A stretch of 64,000 nucleotides of DNA from Treponema sp. UBA3862 (GCA_002392405.1 DGGY01000041.1:1-64000), one strand, 5' to 3'; positions 1 through 9,589 are shown, numbered from the stretch's first letter. Translations and numbers: made by a program. The notes: generated by a model not told the origin, from the letters alone.

Positions 1-47
1 AGACGGCCGATACGGCCGAAACCATTAATAGCAACTCTTACTGCCAT
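1..47 (-). CDS. gapA: Glyceraldehyde-3-phosphate dehydrogenase, N-terminus only (window edge)
   Basis: Only the first 15 codons lie in the window. They read MAVRVAINGFGRIGR, which is the start of the GAPDH Rossmann fold including the GxGRIGR nucleotide-binding motif. The ATG (45-47) is preceded by a good Shine-Dalgarno, AAGGAG, and by a plausible promoter at 111-138. The product would be the NAD-dependent glycolytic enzyme converting glyceraldehyde 3-phosphate to 1,3-bisphosphoglycerate in the cytoplasm. The rest of the gene lies to the left of the window, so catalytic residues cannot be checked. Confidence 0.9.
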   Translation of the reverse strand, partial: MAVRVAINGFGRIGR

Positions 48-110
48 TTTCTTCTCCTTAAATCACCGCACGAGCGGCGTTATATACTCAAAAATTAGTT
101 TAAGAATAAT

Positions 111-138
111 ATAGTATAAAAATACTGAATTTATGCAA
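111..138 (-). promoter_or_regulatory. Putative sigma70-type promoter of gapA
   Basis: On the minus strand TTGCAT (133-138), a 16-nt spacer and TACTAT (111-116) lie about 65 nt upstream of the gapA start. The leader between them contains a small CCGC/GCGG hairpin near 66-77. The spacer is one short of ideal, so this is a moderate call. Confidence 0.5.
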
Positions 139-180
139 AATAGTCTATAAAAATCGCTATATGCATTTATTCAAAATCCC

Positions 181-2142
181 CTACTCAAACAGAGAATCAA
201 TCTGCTCCCTGTAAATTTCTGCAATCTTGTGGCGCATCATTTCCTGTTTTGCGGAAAGTTCTTTTCCTACCTGGAAGCTTTCAGGTAAGAGTGCAATCTT
301 AAAGATTTTTTCGCAGGTCCTGAATCCTTTTGCAGGGCTGATTGAATTCTTAACGATTTCTTCAAAAAGATTGATTATCTTTTCATTTTCAAGAATTGCC
401 TTGTATGAAGAGCCCGGAACACCGTTCTCTGCTGCAAAATCTTCTACTGCATCTTTTGAAGGAACAATAAGGGCCCCAAGATATTTTTTGTCCTGCCCTA
501 CTACCATTACTGATTCAATCAGGTCACTTGTCAGGAGTTCTGCCTCTATTACTGCAGGTTCAATATTTTCTCCGCCTAAAAGAACGATTGTATCCTTTGC
601 GCGGCCTGTAATCTTAAGTTCATGATCCCATGTCATAATTCCAAGGTCACCTGTATTGAACCAGCCGTCCTTATCAATTACTTTTTCTGTAAGATCGGGA
701 CGCTTGTAATAGCCTTTCATTACCTGTTTTGAACGGACAAAAATACAGCCTTTCTGTCCAGGAGGAAGCGGCTGTGTACCTGTTACGATTCCGTGATCTT
801 CCTTAAGGATTTTAATTTCCATTGTAGGGAAGATTGCGCCTACGCAGCCTGGGCGAGGTTCTGCAGGCTGTCTGAATGAAATAACAGGGGCTGTTTCTGT
901 AAGACCGTAACCTTCAAGAAGATTAAGGCCGACTGCACGGTAAAAGTCATCAATATCTTTCTGGAGGGCACCGCCGCCCGAAATTGCAATATGAAGTTTA
1001 CCGCCGAACTTTGCACGGAGTTTTCTGAAAATTATTACATCACCAAGCTGTTTTACAGGCCATAACAGAATAAAAGGAATAATACCTGTAATGAAATCAA
1101 GAATCTTGCTGCGTTTTCTGATTCTGCAGACAAGTCCCTTTACTTTATCCCTCTGACCTGCATAAAGTCCGCCTGCTTTTACAAAGAAATTAAAGAGGAC
1201 AAGGGCTATTCCGCCTTTTTTCTGCATTGCCTTTTTAACGCCTTTTGCAAGGGCTTCCCACAGACGCGGTACACCGCACATCCAGGCCGGCTTAATTACA
1301 GCCATATCTGCAAGAAGAATCTGTCCGACAGGCTTTGAATAAGCAAGTCCGTTATGTAAAAGTGGAGCAACATACTGAATGAGACGCTCAAAACTGTGCC
1401 ATACAGGAAGAACAGAAAGCCACATATCGCCTTCATTTGCAGGGAGGAAGTTATGAATTACAGACATCTGAGCCATGTAGTTTCCGTGAGTAAGCATTAC
1501 CCCCTTTGGAGTTCCTGTTGTACCTGAAGTAAAGATTATTGTTGCAGTATCCTCACTTTCAATATTTTCAAGACCTGCTTCAATTTCTTTTTTGATGTTT
1601 TCTTTATCAGCTTCGTAATCAGCGCGTGCTTTTGTTAAAAAATCATCAAAATAGTAGTAGCGTAAGCCTGCCTTTTCAACCTTCTGCTCAGTTTCTTCAC
1701 TCATCTTATTGAAAATGATGATTGTTTTTAAAAGAGGAACTTCTTCAACTTTATCAAGAACTTTTGAAACCTGAGATTCATTTTCAAAAACACCGAATTT
1801 ACAGTCTGCAAAAGAAATGATGAAACGGATTTCATTTCCCATTGAATCACAGCCGCGGGGAACGTCTGCTGCCCCTAAAAACAAGAGGGCATAATCAGTC
1901 AGAAGCCACTGACGACAGTTATCTGAAATAAAGGCAACATTACTGCCCTTTTCAATTCCTATTTTTTTGAAAGCAGCAGCAAGGGCAATTACATCATTAT
2001 AAACGCTTTCGTAATTAAAATACTCCCACTGCCCGGCCTTATTCTTTGCAGCCTGAAGGGTAATCTGAGGAACAGCCTCAGCAGAAGCCTTAATCATCAA
2101 AGGAAGGTTTTTCGGAACATCTCTGAATGTATAGTGAAACAT
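181..2142 (-). CDS. Long-chain fatty acid--CoA ligase (AMP-forming)
   Basis: A 653-residue ANL-superfamily adenylate-forming enzyme that should activate long-chain fatty acids to acyl-CoA via an acyl-AMP. The P-loop-like A3 motif (IIFTSGTTGTPKG, about 202-214), the A5 motif YGLTET (412-417), the A7 region GWFNTGDL (493-500) and the A8 hinge GRAKD (513-517) are all present. Length and the roughly 100-residue basic insert between A4 and A5 fit the long-chain (FadD/FAA1-like) branch and not acetyl-CoA synthetases. The start is supported by GGAG eight bases upstream of ATG. It has its own promoter (2229-2257) and a leader of about 80 nt with two hairpins. No beta-oxidation genes are adjacent, so uptake and recycling of host or diet fatty acids into phospholipid is a reasonable inference. 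Confidence 0.9.
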   Translation of the reverse strand: MFHYTFRDVPKNLPLMIKASAEAVPQITLQAAKNKAGQWEYFNYESVYNDVIALAAAFKKIGIEKGSNVAFISDNCRQWLLTDYALLFLGAADVPRGCDSMGNEIRFIISFADCKFGVFENESQVSKVLDKVEEVPLLKTIIIFNKMSEETEQKVEKAGLRYYYFDDFLTKARADYEADKENIKKEIEAGLENIESEDTATIIFTSGTTGTPKGVMLTHGNYMAQMSVIHNFLPANEGDMWLSVLPVWHSFERLIQYVAPLLHNGLAYSKPVGQILLADMAVIKPAWMCGVPRLWEALAKGVKKAMQKKGGIALVLFNFFVKAGGLYAGQRDKVKGLVCRIRKRSKILDFITGIIPFILLWPVKQLGDVIIFRKLRAKFGGKLHIAISGGGALQKDIDDFYRAVGLNLLEGYGLTETAPVISFRQPAEPRPGCVGAIFPTMEIKILKEDHGIVTGTQPLPPGQKGCIFVRSKQVMKGYYKRPDLTEKVIDKDGWFNTGDLGIMTWDHELKITGRAKDTIVLLGGENIEPAVIEAELLTSDLIESVMVVGQDKKYLGALIVPSKDAVEDFAAENGVPGSSYKAILENEKIINLFEEIVKNSISPAKGFRTCEKIFKIALLPESFQVGKELSAKQEMMRHKIAEIYREQIDSLFE

Positions 2143-2228
2143 ATATTCTCCGGCAAAACAGGCGGCTTTTTTTACTGCCGCATATTTTAAAAGTTAAGAC
2201 AGGCAATTTTTATACTGTCTGTCTTACC

Positions 2229-2257
2229 ATTCTAGCACTGGTTTTAAATAGTAGCAA
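2229..2257 (-). promoter_or_regulatory. Promoter of the acyl-CoA synthetase gene
   Basis: Minus strand TTGCTA (2252-2257), 17-nt spacer, TAGAAT (2229-2234), with TGC just before the -10 box (extended -10). The predicted start near 2222 places a hairpin (arms 2196-2205 and 2216-2225, ten pairs including one G-U) at the very 5' end of the transcript and a second GC hairpin at about 2162-2181 just before the Shine-Dalgarno. Confidence 0.65.
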
Positions 2258-2268
2258 AAAACAAAGAA

Positions 2269-2907
2269 TTATTTTTTAACTTCATCACTTGAAGACTCTT
2301 TGTGCCTGTTATCAAAATAGCCGCCGTCTTCAAGGTAGCGTCTTCTTGTCATTATGAGGTTTATAAGTTCATGGTACATATTAAAATCAATTTCAAGGGC
2401 CATAGGAAGAAGGAAAAATTCTGTCTCGTCGCAGTAGCGTTCAATAAACTTAGGGTCTGTTACATAGCCCAGTGAAATCATGTTTGAAATGCGGTCTGCA
2501 CACTTTAAGATTTTTGCTTTCTGACTTCCTGTATCCAGGATGCGCTGGAGGAATTCTTTTTTTGTTTCTTCTTCCCGTCTGGTAACTTCAAGGACAAGTT
2601 TTAATACTTCAGGTCCCTCTTCTTCTGCGTTTTCAATCAGGCTTTTATCAAAATCAGGAATATCTTCGACTGTGTCATGAACAATACTTGCCTTAAGGAG
2701 AACAGAATCGATGTAACCGTAGTCAATCAGGATTGCAAGAGTGTCCATCTGATGACGGAACATATTGCCGCCTGCGTGACGTGCCTTTCCAATCAGGCCT
2801 GTTGCAAGCTGCATGTAGGGAGCTAAAACCATGTTTTTAAGTTCCTGAGCTTCCTTATTGCCCATTTTTTCAGGCTTTTCGGTTTTCATCTCGTATTTTC
2901 CTGACAT
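2269..2907 (-). CDS. HD-domain phosphohydrolase, small alarmone hydrolase-like
   Basis: A 212-residue cytoplasmic protein with the metal-dependent HD hydrolase core of the RelA/SpoT/MESH1 family. I see an upstream histidine in RHQMDTLAIL (51-60), the HDTVED motif (77-82) and KCADRISNM (135-143), the three signatures that ligate Mn2+ and bind ppGpp in SpoT-type hydrolases. There is no synthetase, TGS or ACT domain, so if it acts on (p)ppGpp it would only degrade it. It follows valS by 64 nt on the same strand and probably shares its transcript. The start is backed by GAGGTG. The substrate is inferred; other HD nucleotidases remain possible. The last 20 residues are charged and likely disordered. 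Confidence 0.7.
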   Translation of the reverse strand: MSGKYEMKTEKPEKMGNKEAQELKNMVLAPYMQLATGLIGKARHAGGNMFRHQMDTLAILIDYGYIDSVLLKASIVHDTVEDIPDFDKSLIENAEEEGPEVLKLVLEVTRREEETKKEFLQRILDTGSQKAKILKCADRISNMISLGYVTDPKFIERYCDETEFFLLPMALEIDFNMYHELINLIMTRRRYLEDGGYFDNRHKESSSDEVKK

Positions 2908-2971
2908 CTTTCACCTCGAATAAAAAAGGATGCAGAAAATCAATTTATTTTATTTCCACATCCCGTTCACT

Positions 2972-5695
2972 TTATTTTAAAGATTCTATGTAGCCTGTGA
3001 GTTTTTCAATACGGCGCTTTATGTTTGCAAGATTATCTCTTTCTGCCTGAACTACTTCAGCCGGAGCATGTTCTGCAAATTTTCCGTTAAGCTTAAACTC
3101 AATTCTCTGTGCATCTTTTGTTTCTTTTTCAAGATCTTTATTAAAATGCAGGAGAAGCTGTTCCTTGTTGATGTTTTCATCAAGGATGATAAAGGCTTCA
3201 TAACCGTTGCCTACAGTACCAATTGATTTAGAAGGTTTTTCTTCAACAAATTCTACTTTTGAAAGACCGGCTAAAAGCTTTATTTCTTCAACCTTTTCAC
3301 GGCAGACTTCTGCAGAACTACCCTTTACAATAAGAACTGCAAGATTAATCTTATCTGCAGGATTTACGCCGCATTCATTACGAAGTCCGCGGACATTACG
3401 GATAAGGTCCTGTAAAGAATCAAAGCGGTCAGAAATTTCTTTATTTTCCCGCGCTGAACTGAATTCAGGATAAGGAGCAGCAACGAGCATTGAATTGTAC
3501 TGAGAATTTGAAAGAACTTTCTGTTCACCGGCCTTTTTACGATTTTCGATGATTACATCAAGCGGAAGCTTTGACCAGATTTCTTCTGTAACGAACGGAA
3601 TAAACGGATGAAGAAGACGGAGCGACTCTTCCATTACGTTAAGCATTACAGAAACCTGTCTGTCTTTTTCTGAATCACTGCCGTGCCAGAATACGAGTTT
3701 TGTTGCTTCTACATACCAGTCACAGAAATTGTTCCAGAAATATTCATAAACTGCAGAAGCAGCATCGTTATAGCGGTATGAATCAAGTGCTTCCCGGGCG
3801 CTTTTTGCAGCAGAGTTAAGTTCAGTGTAAATCCAGCGGTCAAGTTCAGTAAGTTCTTCGTCTTTTACAGGCACTAAATTGCGGCCTTCCAGATTACCAA
3901 GAACATAACGACTTGCATTCCATACTTTGTTACAGAATTTTGAACCGAACTTAAAGGATTCATCATCAATTAAAATATCCTGCCCCTGGGCACACAGATA
4001 TGTCAGGGTAAATTTAAGGGCATCAGCACCGTATTTTTCGATGATTTCAAGAGGGTCAATTCCGTTGCCTAAAGATTTTGACATTTTTCTGCCCTGCTTG
4101 TCCCGGACCAGTCCGTGAATGTAAATGTCATGGAAAGGTGCTTTTCCTGTAAACTCAAGGCCTGCCATAATCATGCGGCTTACCCAGAAGAAGATGATGT
4201 CGTAGGCTGTTACAAGTGCTGTTGTAGGATAATAGTTTTTAAGGTCTTGTGTCTGTGACGGCCAGCCTAAAGTTGAGAACGGCCAGAGCCATGAAGAGAA
4301 CCAGGTATCAAGAACATCAGGATCCTGCTTAAGCTTATCTGCCTTTGCACCGCACTTAGGACAGCATGAAGGGTCTTCACGGCTTACGATAGTTTCACCG
4401 CATTCACAGTACCAGGCAGGAATTCTATGTCCCCACCAGATCTGGCGGCTTACACACCAGTCACGGATGTTTTCCATCCAGTTTCTGTAAGTATTTTCCC
4501 ATTTGCGCGGGAAGAATTCAATTTCACCGTCGTGCCAGGCTTTAAGGGCTTTTTCTGCAAGCGGCTTCATTTTTACAAACCACTGGTATGAAAGATAAGG
4601 CTCAACTACTGTGTGACAACGGTAACAGTGACCTACAGAGTGAGTCATTTTTTCTTCGCCTTTAAAGTTTCCGGCTTCAGTTAAGTCTTCAATTACAAGT
4701 TTTCTTGCCTGTTCAGGTTTTAAACCGCGGTATTTTTCAGGAACATTTTCATTCATTGTTCCGTTCGGATTTAAAAGGTTGATTACTTCAAGATTGTGTC
4801 TTTTTCCTACTTCCCAGTCGTTAGGGTCATGGGCAGGTGTGATTTTTACCATACCTGTTCCAAATTCCTTGTCTACGTAGGGGTCTGCAATAATAGGAAT
4901 TTCTTTATTGATAAGAGGAAGAACTACTTTTTTTCCGATGAGGTTCTTGTAGCGTTCGTCATCAGGATTTACTGCAACTGCTGTATCACCGAAGAAAGTT
5001 TCAGGACGGGTTGTTGCAACTTCAATTTTTCCTGAGCCGTCTGCATAATTATAGAAGATATGATACATTGCACCTGCTGTATCTTCATGTTCAACTTCAT
5101 CATCTGCAAGGGCTGTACCACAGCGCGGACACCAGTTTACAAGATACTGTCCTTTATACATAAGGCCGCGTTCATAAAGAGTAACAAATACATCGCGTAC
5201 AGCCTTTGAAAGACCTTCGTCGTAAGTAAAGCGTTCGCGGCTCCAGTCAACTGAATTACCGAGTTTTTTCTGCTGCTTTACGATTATGTCGTGGTGATTA
5301 TGTGTTACTTCCCAGGTGCGTTCAATAAAAGCGTCGCGTCCAAGGTCGTTACGGGTTTTACCTTCTTTTTTAAGCTGTTTTTCTACAACGTTCTGAGTTG
5401 CAATACCGGCATGGTCAGTTCCCGGAACCCAGAGAGTGTCATCTCCCCTCATACGGTGATAGCGTACAACTACATCCTGCAGTGTATTGTTAAGTCCGTG
5501 TCCCATGTGAAGAACGCCGGTTACGTTCGGAGGCGGAATTACAACTGTATATTTGATATTAGACATTTTCTGTGAATGAACAGGAGAATCTGCGTCTCCG
5601 GCAGGTTTAAAGTAACCCTTTTTTGTCCATTCTTCATAAATTCTGTCTTCAAAATCTTTAGGGTTATAAGCTTTATCAAGTTCAATAGCTTTCAT
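2972..5695 (-). CDS. valS: Valine--tRNA ligase
   Basis: A 907-residue class Ia aminoacyl-tRNA synthetase that charges tRNA-Val. The HIGH motif appears as HMGH (63-66) and the KMSKS loop is intact at 537-541. The CP1 editing domain is present, with the TTRPETFFGDTAV block near 227-239, and there are Cys pairs of a zinc-binding insert (WYCECG and CCPKCG) before the KMSKS loop. The C-terminus (LANIKRRIEKLTGYIES) is the coiled-coil tRNA-binding arm typical of ValRS. Length is standard. AGGA precedes the ATG, and a near-consensus promoter lies at 5750-5778. The HD-protein gene follows on the same strand. Confidence 0.97.
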   Translation of the reverse strand: MKAIELDKAYNPKDFEDRIYEEWTKKGYFKPAGDADSPVHSQKMSNIKYTVVIPPPNVTGVLHMGHGLNNTLQDVVVRYHRMRGDDTLWVPGTDHAGIATQNVVEKQLKKEGKTRNDLGRDAFIERTWEVTHNHHDIIVKQQKKLGNSVDWSRERFTYDEGLSKAVRDVFVTLYERGLMYKGQYLVNWCPRCGTALADDEVEHEDTAGAMYHIFYNYADGSGKIEVATTRPETFFGDTAVAVNPDDERYKNLIGKKVVLPLINKEIPIIADPYVDKEFGTGMVKITPAHDPNDWEVGKRHNLEVINLLNPNGTMNENVPEKYRGLKPEQARKLVIEDLTEAGNFKGEEKMTHSVGHCYRCHTVVEPYLSYQWFVKMKPLAEKALKAWHDGEIEFFPRKWENTYRNWMENIRDWCVSRQIWWGHRIPAWYCECGETIVSREDPSCCPKCGAKADKLKQDPDVLDTWFSSWLWPFSTLGWPSQTQDLKNYYPTTALVTAYDIIFFWVSRMIMAGLEFTGKAPFHDIYIHGLVRDKQGRKMSKSLGNGIDPLEIIEKYGADALKFTLTYLCAQGQDILIDDESFKFGSKFCNKVWNASRYVLGNLEGRNLVPVKDEELTELDRWIYTELNSAAKSAREALDSYRYNDAASAVYEYFWNNFCDWYVEATKLVFWHGSDSEKDRQVSVMLNVMEESLRLLHPFIPFVTEEIWSKLPLDVIIENRKKAGEQKVLSNSQYNSMLVAAPYPEFSSARENKEISDRFDSLQDLIRNVRGLRNECGVNPADKINLAVLIVKGSSAEVCREKVEEIKLLAGLSKVEFVEEKPSKSIGTVGNGYEAFIILDENINKEQLLLHFNKDLEKETKDAQRIEFKLNGKFAEHAPAEVVQAERDNLANIKRRIEKLTGYIESLK

Positions 5696-5749
5696 TTTTT
5701 AATCCTCAAATACAGTGCAGGGAAATGTAAAAAAATATATATGAAAAAG

Positions 5750-5778
5750 ATTATACTGAATTGAAAAGTGATATTCAA
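5750..5778 (-). promoter_or_regulatory. Promoter of the valS operon
   Basis: Minus strand TTGAAT (5773-5778), 17-nt spacer, perfect TATAAT (5750-5755). The predicted transcript starts near 5743, giving a leader of about 48 nt. No T-box-like leader is present, and there is no room for one. Confidence 0.8.
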
Positions 5779-5852
5779 TGAGGACTAAAAATGCATAAAA
5801 GCCGCGTCAAAAACCGGCAATCCCATCAGTCAGGGAGACGCCCCGGAAAATT

Positions 5853-7754
5853 TTACTCTAATTCAAAGGCGCCGGTATACAGGGCATAGTAGCGGCCTTT
5901 TTTTGCAAGGAGTTCTTTGTGATTCCCCTGCTCTATTATGCGGCCGTTTTCAAGGACGAGTATGCAGTCTGCATTACGGACAGTAGAAAGCCTGTGTGCA
6001 ATTACAAAGACTGTGCGCCCTGACATTAATGAATCCATGCCTTTTTCAATCAGACGCTCTGTGCGGGTGTCTACGGAACTTGTAGCTTCATCTAAAATCA
6101 AAACAGGCGGGGAAGCGACTGCGGCACGGGCAATGGCTAAAAGCTGTCTCTGTCCCTGGCTTAAATTTGAACCGTCACCTTTAATTACAGTGTTATACCC
6201 CTGAGGAAGGTGTTTTATAAAAGTATCTGCATTTGCAAGACGGGCCGCTTCATACACCTGATAATCTGAAGCCTCAAGGTTTCCGTAACGGATATTTTCC
6301 ATTACCGTATCTGTAAAAAGATGTGTATCCTGGAGTACCATCGAAAGAGAACGCCTTAAGTCCGCCTTTTTTATGCTTTTAACAGGGATACCGTCGTAAG
6401 TGATTATTCCTTCACCGTCATTAATGTCGTAAAAACGGGTAAGCAGATTTGTGATGGTAGTTTTTCCGGAACCGGTAGAGCCGACGAGTGCAATTTTCTG
6501 GCCGGGCTTTACATGAAGGTTAATGTCAGAGAGGACTTTTTTCCGTCCGTCATAAGAAAAATCTACGCCCTTAAAGATTACTTCGCCGCTGAGTTTTTTT
6601 ATTGAACCAAGTTTCGGACTGTTCCAGGCCCAGGTACCAGTATAGGCAAACGACTGGACAAGTTTTTTTTCTTTTGAAAGCGTGCGTGAAAGTGTTGCTT
6701 CAGAGGCATTTACTAAAGTTACATCCCCGTTGTCCGTTTCGCTCTGTTCATCAATTGCCTTAAAAATACGTTCTGCTCCGGCAAGCGCATTTAGAATCGC
6801 ATTGAACTGCTGGCTTAACTGGCCTAAAGGACGGGAAAAAGAGCGGATTGACTGAAGGAAACTTGCAATTGTTCCTATATCAAGAACGCTCATGATTACA
6901 AGAACTGCTCCGACGCCTGAAACTAAGGCATACTGAAGGTGCGAAAGGTTATGCATGAGCGGGCCGAAAATACTGGCATAGGTTGAAGCACTTGTTCCGC
7001 TTTTGCAGAGCTGTTCATTAAGAACTTCAAAATCGCGGGAAACTTTTTCTTCCCTTGTAAAGACTTTTACTACCCTCTGCCCTTCAATGTATTCTTCAAT
7101 ATAGCCGTTTACCTTACTTAAATTCTGCTGTTGTCCCCTGTAAGCATTTGCGCTTAATTTTGCAAGCCTTGTTCCAAGAAAAACAATTCCGGAAATTGAA
7201 ACCAGCATGACAAGAGTAAGAGACAGACTCAGGCACACCATCATAACAAAGATTCCCGTTACCTGAAAAAATCCTGTCATCAGCTGCGGAATACTCTGAC
7301 TGAACATATCGCGGAGAGTGTCTGCATCATTTGTGTAGAGTGACATCAGCTCGCCGTGCGTGTGCGAATCAAAATATTCAAGCGGGAGTGTATTTTGTTT
7401 TTTAAACAGATCCCGTCTGATATTGTACATGGTCGATGCTGAAATCTGAAGAAGAAGGCGGCTGCTTATATATGTAGACACACAGCCGGCAGCATAGATT
7501 ACAGCAAGTTTTAAAAGCAGGAACATAAAGCCCTGGAGCGGAGGATTTTTATTCCCTATAAAAGGAAGAATATAATTATTTACTGCCGGTTTTAAAAGAT
7601 AAGTTCCTGCAACCTCAGCGCCGGCGGTTATTATAAGACAGATAAAAACAAAGGGCCATAAAAGCTTAAATGAACCCATATAGCTTAAAAGACGGAGAAT
7701 GGTTGTTCTGATGTGATGCGGCCGCTGAACACCGCGCATTTTTACCGGAGGCAT
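5853..7754 (-). CDS. ABC exporter, half-transporter with the catalytic nucleotide site
   Basis: A 633-residue type IV ABC exporter subunit: N-terminal six-helix transmembrane domain, then a nucleotide-binding domain. Walker A is GSTGSGKTT (425-433), the signature is LSQGQ (531-535, not LSGGQ), Walker B ends LILDEATSS with the catalytic Glu, and the H-loop His is present in IAHRLS. It begins 3 nt after the stop of the upstream ABC gene, so the two form one operon and almost certainly a heterodimer. In heterodimeric exporters of the TmrAB/LmrCD type one ATP site is degenerate; here this subunit supplies the good Walker A, Walker B and H-loop. Substrate (drug, lipid or peptide) cannot be read from sequence. 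The transmembrane-to-NBD linker (about 345-395) is longer than usual. Confidence 0.9.
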   Translation of the reverse strand: MPPVKMRGVQRPHHIRTTILRLLSYMGSFKLLWPFVFICLIITAGAEVAGTYLLKPAVNNYILPFIGNKNPPLQGFMFLLLKLAVIYAAGCVSTYISSRLLLQISASTMYNIRRDLFKKQNTLPLEYFDSHTHGELMSLYTNDADTLRDMFSQSIPQLMTGFFQVTGIFVMMVCLSLSLTLVMLVSISGIVFLGTRLAKLSANAYRGQQQNLSKVNGYIEEYIEGQRVVKVFTREEKVSRDFEVLNEQLCKSGTSASTYASIFGPLMHNLSHLQYALVSGVGAVLVIMSVLDIGTIASFLQSIRSFSRPLGQLSQQFNAILNALAGAERIFKAIDEQSETDNGDVTLVNASEATLSRTLSKEKKLVQSFAYTGTWAWNSPKLGSIKKLSGEVIFKGVDFSYDGRKKVLSDINLHVKPGQKIALVGSTGSGKTTITNLLTRFYDINDGEGIITYDGIPVKSIKKADLRRSLSMVLQDTHLFTDTVMENIRYGNLEASDYQVYEAARLANADTFIKHLPQGYNTVIKGDGSNLSQGQRQLLAIARAAVASPPVLILDEATSSVDTRTERLIEKGMDSLMSGRTVFVIAHRLSTVRNADCILVLENGRIIEQGNHKELLAKKGRYYALYTGAFELE

Positions 7755-7757
7755 TTT

Positions 7758-9521
7758 TTACGTCTCCTCTGACTCACGAAGCTGAGAGTCATATACTTCT
7801 TTATAGATTTTATTCTCCGACAGAAGCGTACTGTGAGTTCCCTGTCCGCTTATTTTTCCATCGTCCATTACAATAATTAAATCTGCATCCTGAACAGAAG
7901 AAATTCTCTGTGAAATTATAATTTTAGTTGTATCCTTAAAATTTTCCCTGAGTGCTGTACGGATTTTTGCAGCCGTTGCTGTATCAAGAGCACTCGCAGC
8001 ATCATCAAGGATAAGGACGCCGGGATTTTTTATTAAAGCGCGCGCAAGACAAAGACGCTGTTTCTGCCCACCGCTTAAGTTCACGCCACCCTGCCCTAAA
8101 ACCGTCTGATATCCGTCAGGGAGTGACATTATAAAATCATGTGCCTGGGCATATTTACAGACCTCTTCAATCTCCTGCATTGAAGCATCAGGCCTGCCCC
8201 AGCGGATATTTTCTTCAATTGTTCCGCTGAATAATACATTTTTCTGAAGGACTATACCTGTCAGCTGCCTTAATTTTTTGTACGGATACTCACTTACATC
8301 AACTCCGCCGAGTTTTACCTGTCCCTGAGATACTTCATAAAGACGAGGAATTAGGGAAACAAGGGTTGATTTTGAAGAGCCTGTACCGCCGATTATTCCT
8401 GCAGTTGAACCTGAAGAGATTTTTATATTGATATTGCTTAAAACTGCATTTTGAAGAGTACCGTCGTAAGAAAAAAATACATTTTTAAATTCTACGGAAT
8501 AATCCTCCGGTTCTATAGAATGAGTATCTGCACTGACTTTTGAAGAGTTCTGAGTGAGATTTTGTTCACCGGAAGGCCGTTCCAGAACTTCCATTACCCT
8601 TGCGACTGAAGCCCTTGAAAGAATGAACTGAACAAAAATCATGCTGAGCATCATAAGGCTCATCAGAATCTGGGTTACATATGTTAAGAAACTTATGAGT
8701 TCGCCAGGAGTCATTTTTGATTGTAAAACCATATTTCCGCCGAACCATAAAGCGGAAATAATGCACATGTAGATTACGAACTTCATGAGCGGTGCATTAA
8801 AAACTACGATTTTTTCTGCCTTTATCTGTGCATCACGCATGGCAGCTGCTGTTTTATTGAACTTTTCTTCTTCATATTCTCCGCGGACAAACGCTTTTAC
8901 CACGCGGATTGCAGAAAGGTTTTCCTGGACAACAGTATTAAGCTGGTCATACTTTATGAACATCGCCTTGAAGCGCGGATAGGCTTTTACTGCAATAAAC
9001 GCAAGAAAAAAAGCAAGGACAGGAATTGAAACAAAGAAAATCACTGCCAGTTTTAAGTTAATGAAACAGGCCATCAAAGTTCCGAAAATAAGCATGAGCG
9101 GAGAGCGGATCATACTGCGGATTACGTTCTGATACATATTCTGCAGGTTTGTAACATCAGTAGTAAGGCGGGTAACAAGTGAGCCTGTACCAAAATAATC
9201 ACTGTCTGAAAAAGAAAAATCCTGCACTTTTCTGAAAAGCACAGAACGAAGATTTTTTGAAAAACCGTAAGCGGCAACAGACGAAAACCTTCCGCCGGCA
9301 AGACCAAAAGTAAGGGACAGAAGCGTACAGCAGACCATTAAAAGTCCGGTACGGATGACATAAGAAGTATCAAGCGCTGCAATACCCTTATCTATAATCC
9401 GGGACATTATGAGAGGAATAAAAGTTTCCATAAGGACTTCGCCAATCATGACAAGAGGTGTAAGAACACTGAACAGAACATACTTTTGAGGAAGCCCCTG
9501 AGTTAATTTTTTTAAATCCAT
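7758..9521 (-). CDS. ABC exporter, half-transporter with a degenerate nucleotide site
   Basis: A 587-residue ABC exporter subunit, six-helix membrane domain followed by an NBD. Walker A is GGTGSSKS (378-385; the last glycine is replaced by Ser), the signature is canonical LSGGQ, but Walker B reads LILDDAAS with Asp in place of the catalytic Glu, and the H-loop is SQRIS with Gln in place of His. These are the marks of the degenerate half of a heterodimeric exporter; its LSGGQ would complete the active site of the partner encoded 3 nt downstream. No Shine-Dalgarno is visible before the ATG. A TATAAT at 9534-9539 lies 12 nt upstream but lacks a good -35, so the leader may be only about 5 nt. Confidence 0.9.
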   Translation of the reverse strand: MDLKKLTQGLPQKYVLFSVLTPLVMIGEVLMETFIPLIMSRIIDKGIAALDTSYVIRTGLLMVCCTLLSLTFGLAGGRFSSVAAYGFSKNLRSVLFRKVQDFSFSDSDYFGTGSLVTRLTTDVTNLQNMYQNVIRSMIRSPLMLIFGTLMACFINLKLAVIFFVSIPVLAFFLAFIAVKAYPRFKAMFIKYDQLNTVVQENLSAIRVVKAFVRGEYEEEKFNKTAAAMRDAQIKAEKIVVFNAPLMKFVIYMCIISALWFGGNMVLQSKMTPGELISFLTYVTQILMSLMMLSMIFVQFILSRASVARVMEVLERPSGEQNLTQNSSKVSADTHSIEPEDYSVEFKNVFFSYDGTLQNAVLSNINIKISSGSTAGIIGGTGSSKSTLVSLIPRLYEVSQGQVKLGGVDVSEYPYKKLRQLTGIVLQKNVLFSGTIEENIRWGRPDASMQEIEEVCKYAQAHDFIMSLPDGYQTVLGQGGVNLSGGQKQRLCLARALIKNPGVLILDDAASALDTATAAKIRTALRENFKDTTKIIISQRISSVQDADLIIVMDDGKISGQGTHSTLLSENKIYKEVYDSQLRESEET

Positions 9522-9589
9522 GATTTTAAAAACATTATAAATATAGAAAACAAATTATGCATTTAAAGATTTGTTTTATTCCGATATTT

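Noticed and set aside
5696-5852. T-box or other riboswitch leader before valS.
   Set aside because: The mapped promoter leaves only about 48 nt of leader and no conserved T-box sequence is present.
5791-5889. A 32-codon basic plus-strand frame with a GAGGA-like sequence in front.
   Set aside because: It overlaps the 3' end of an ABC gene on the other strand, lies over the valS promoter region, and matches no family; too short to support.
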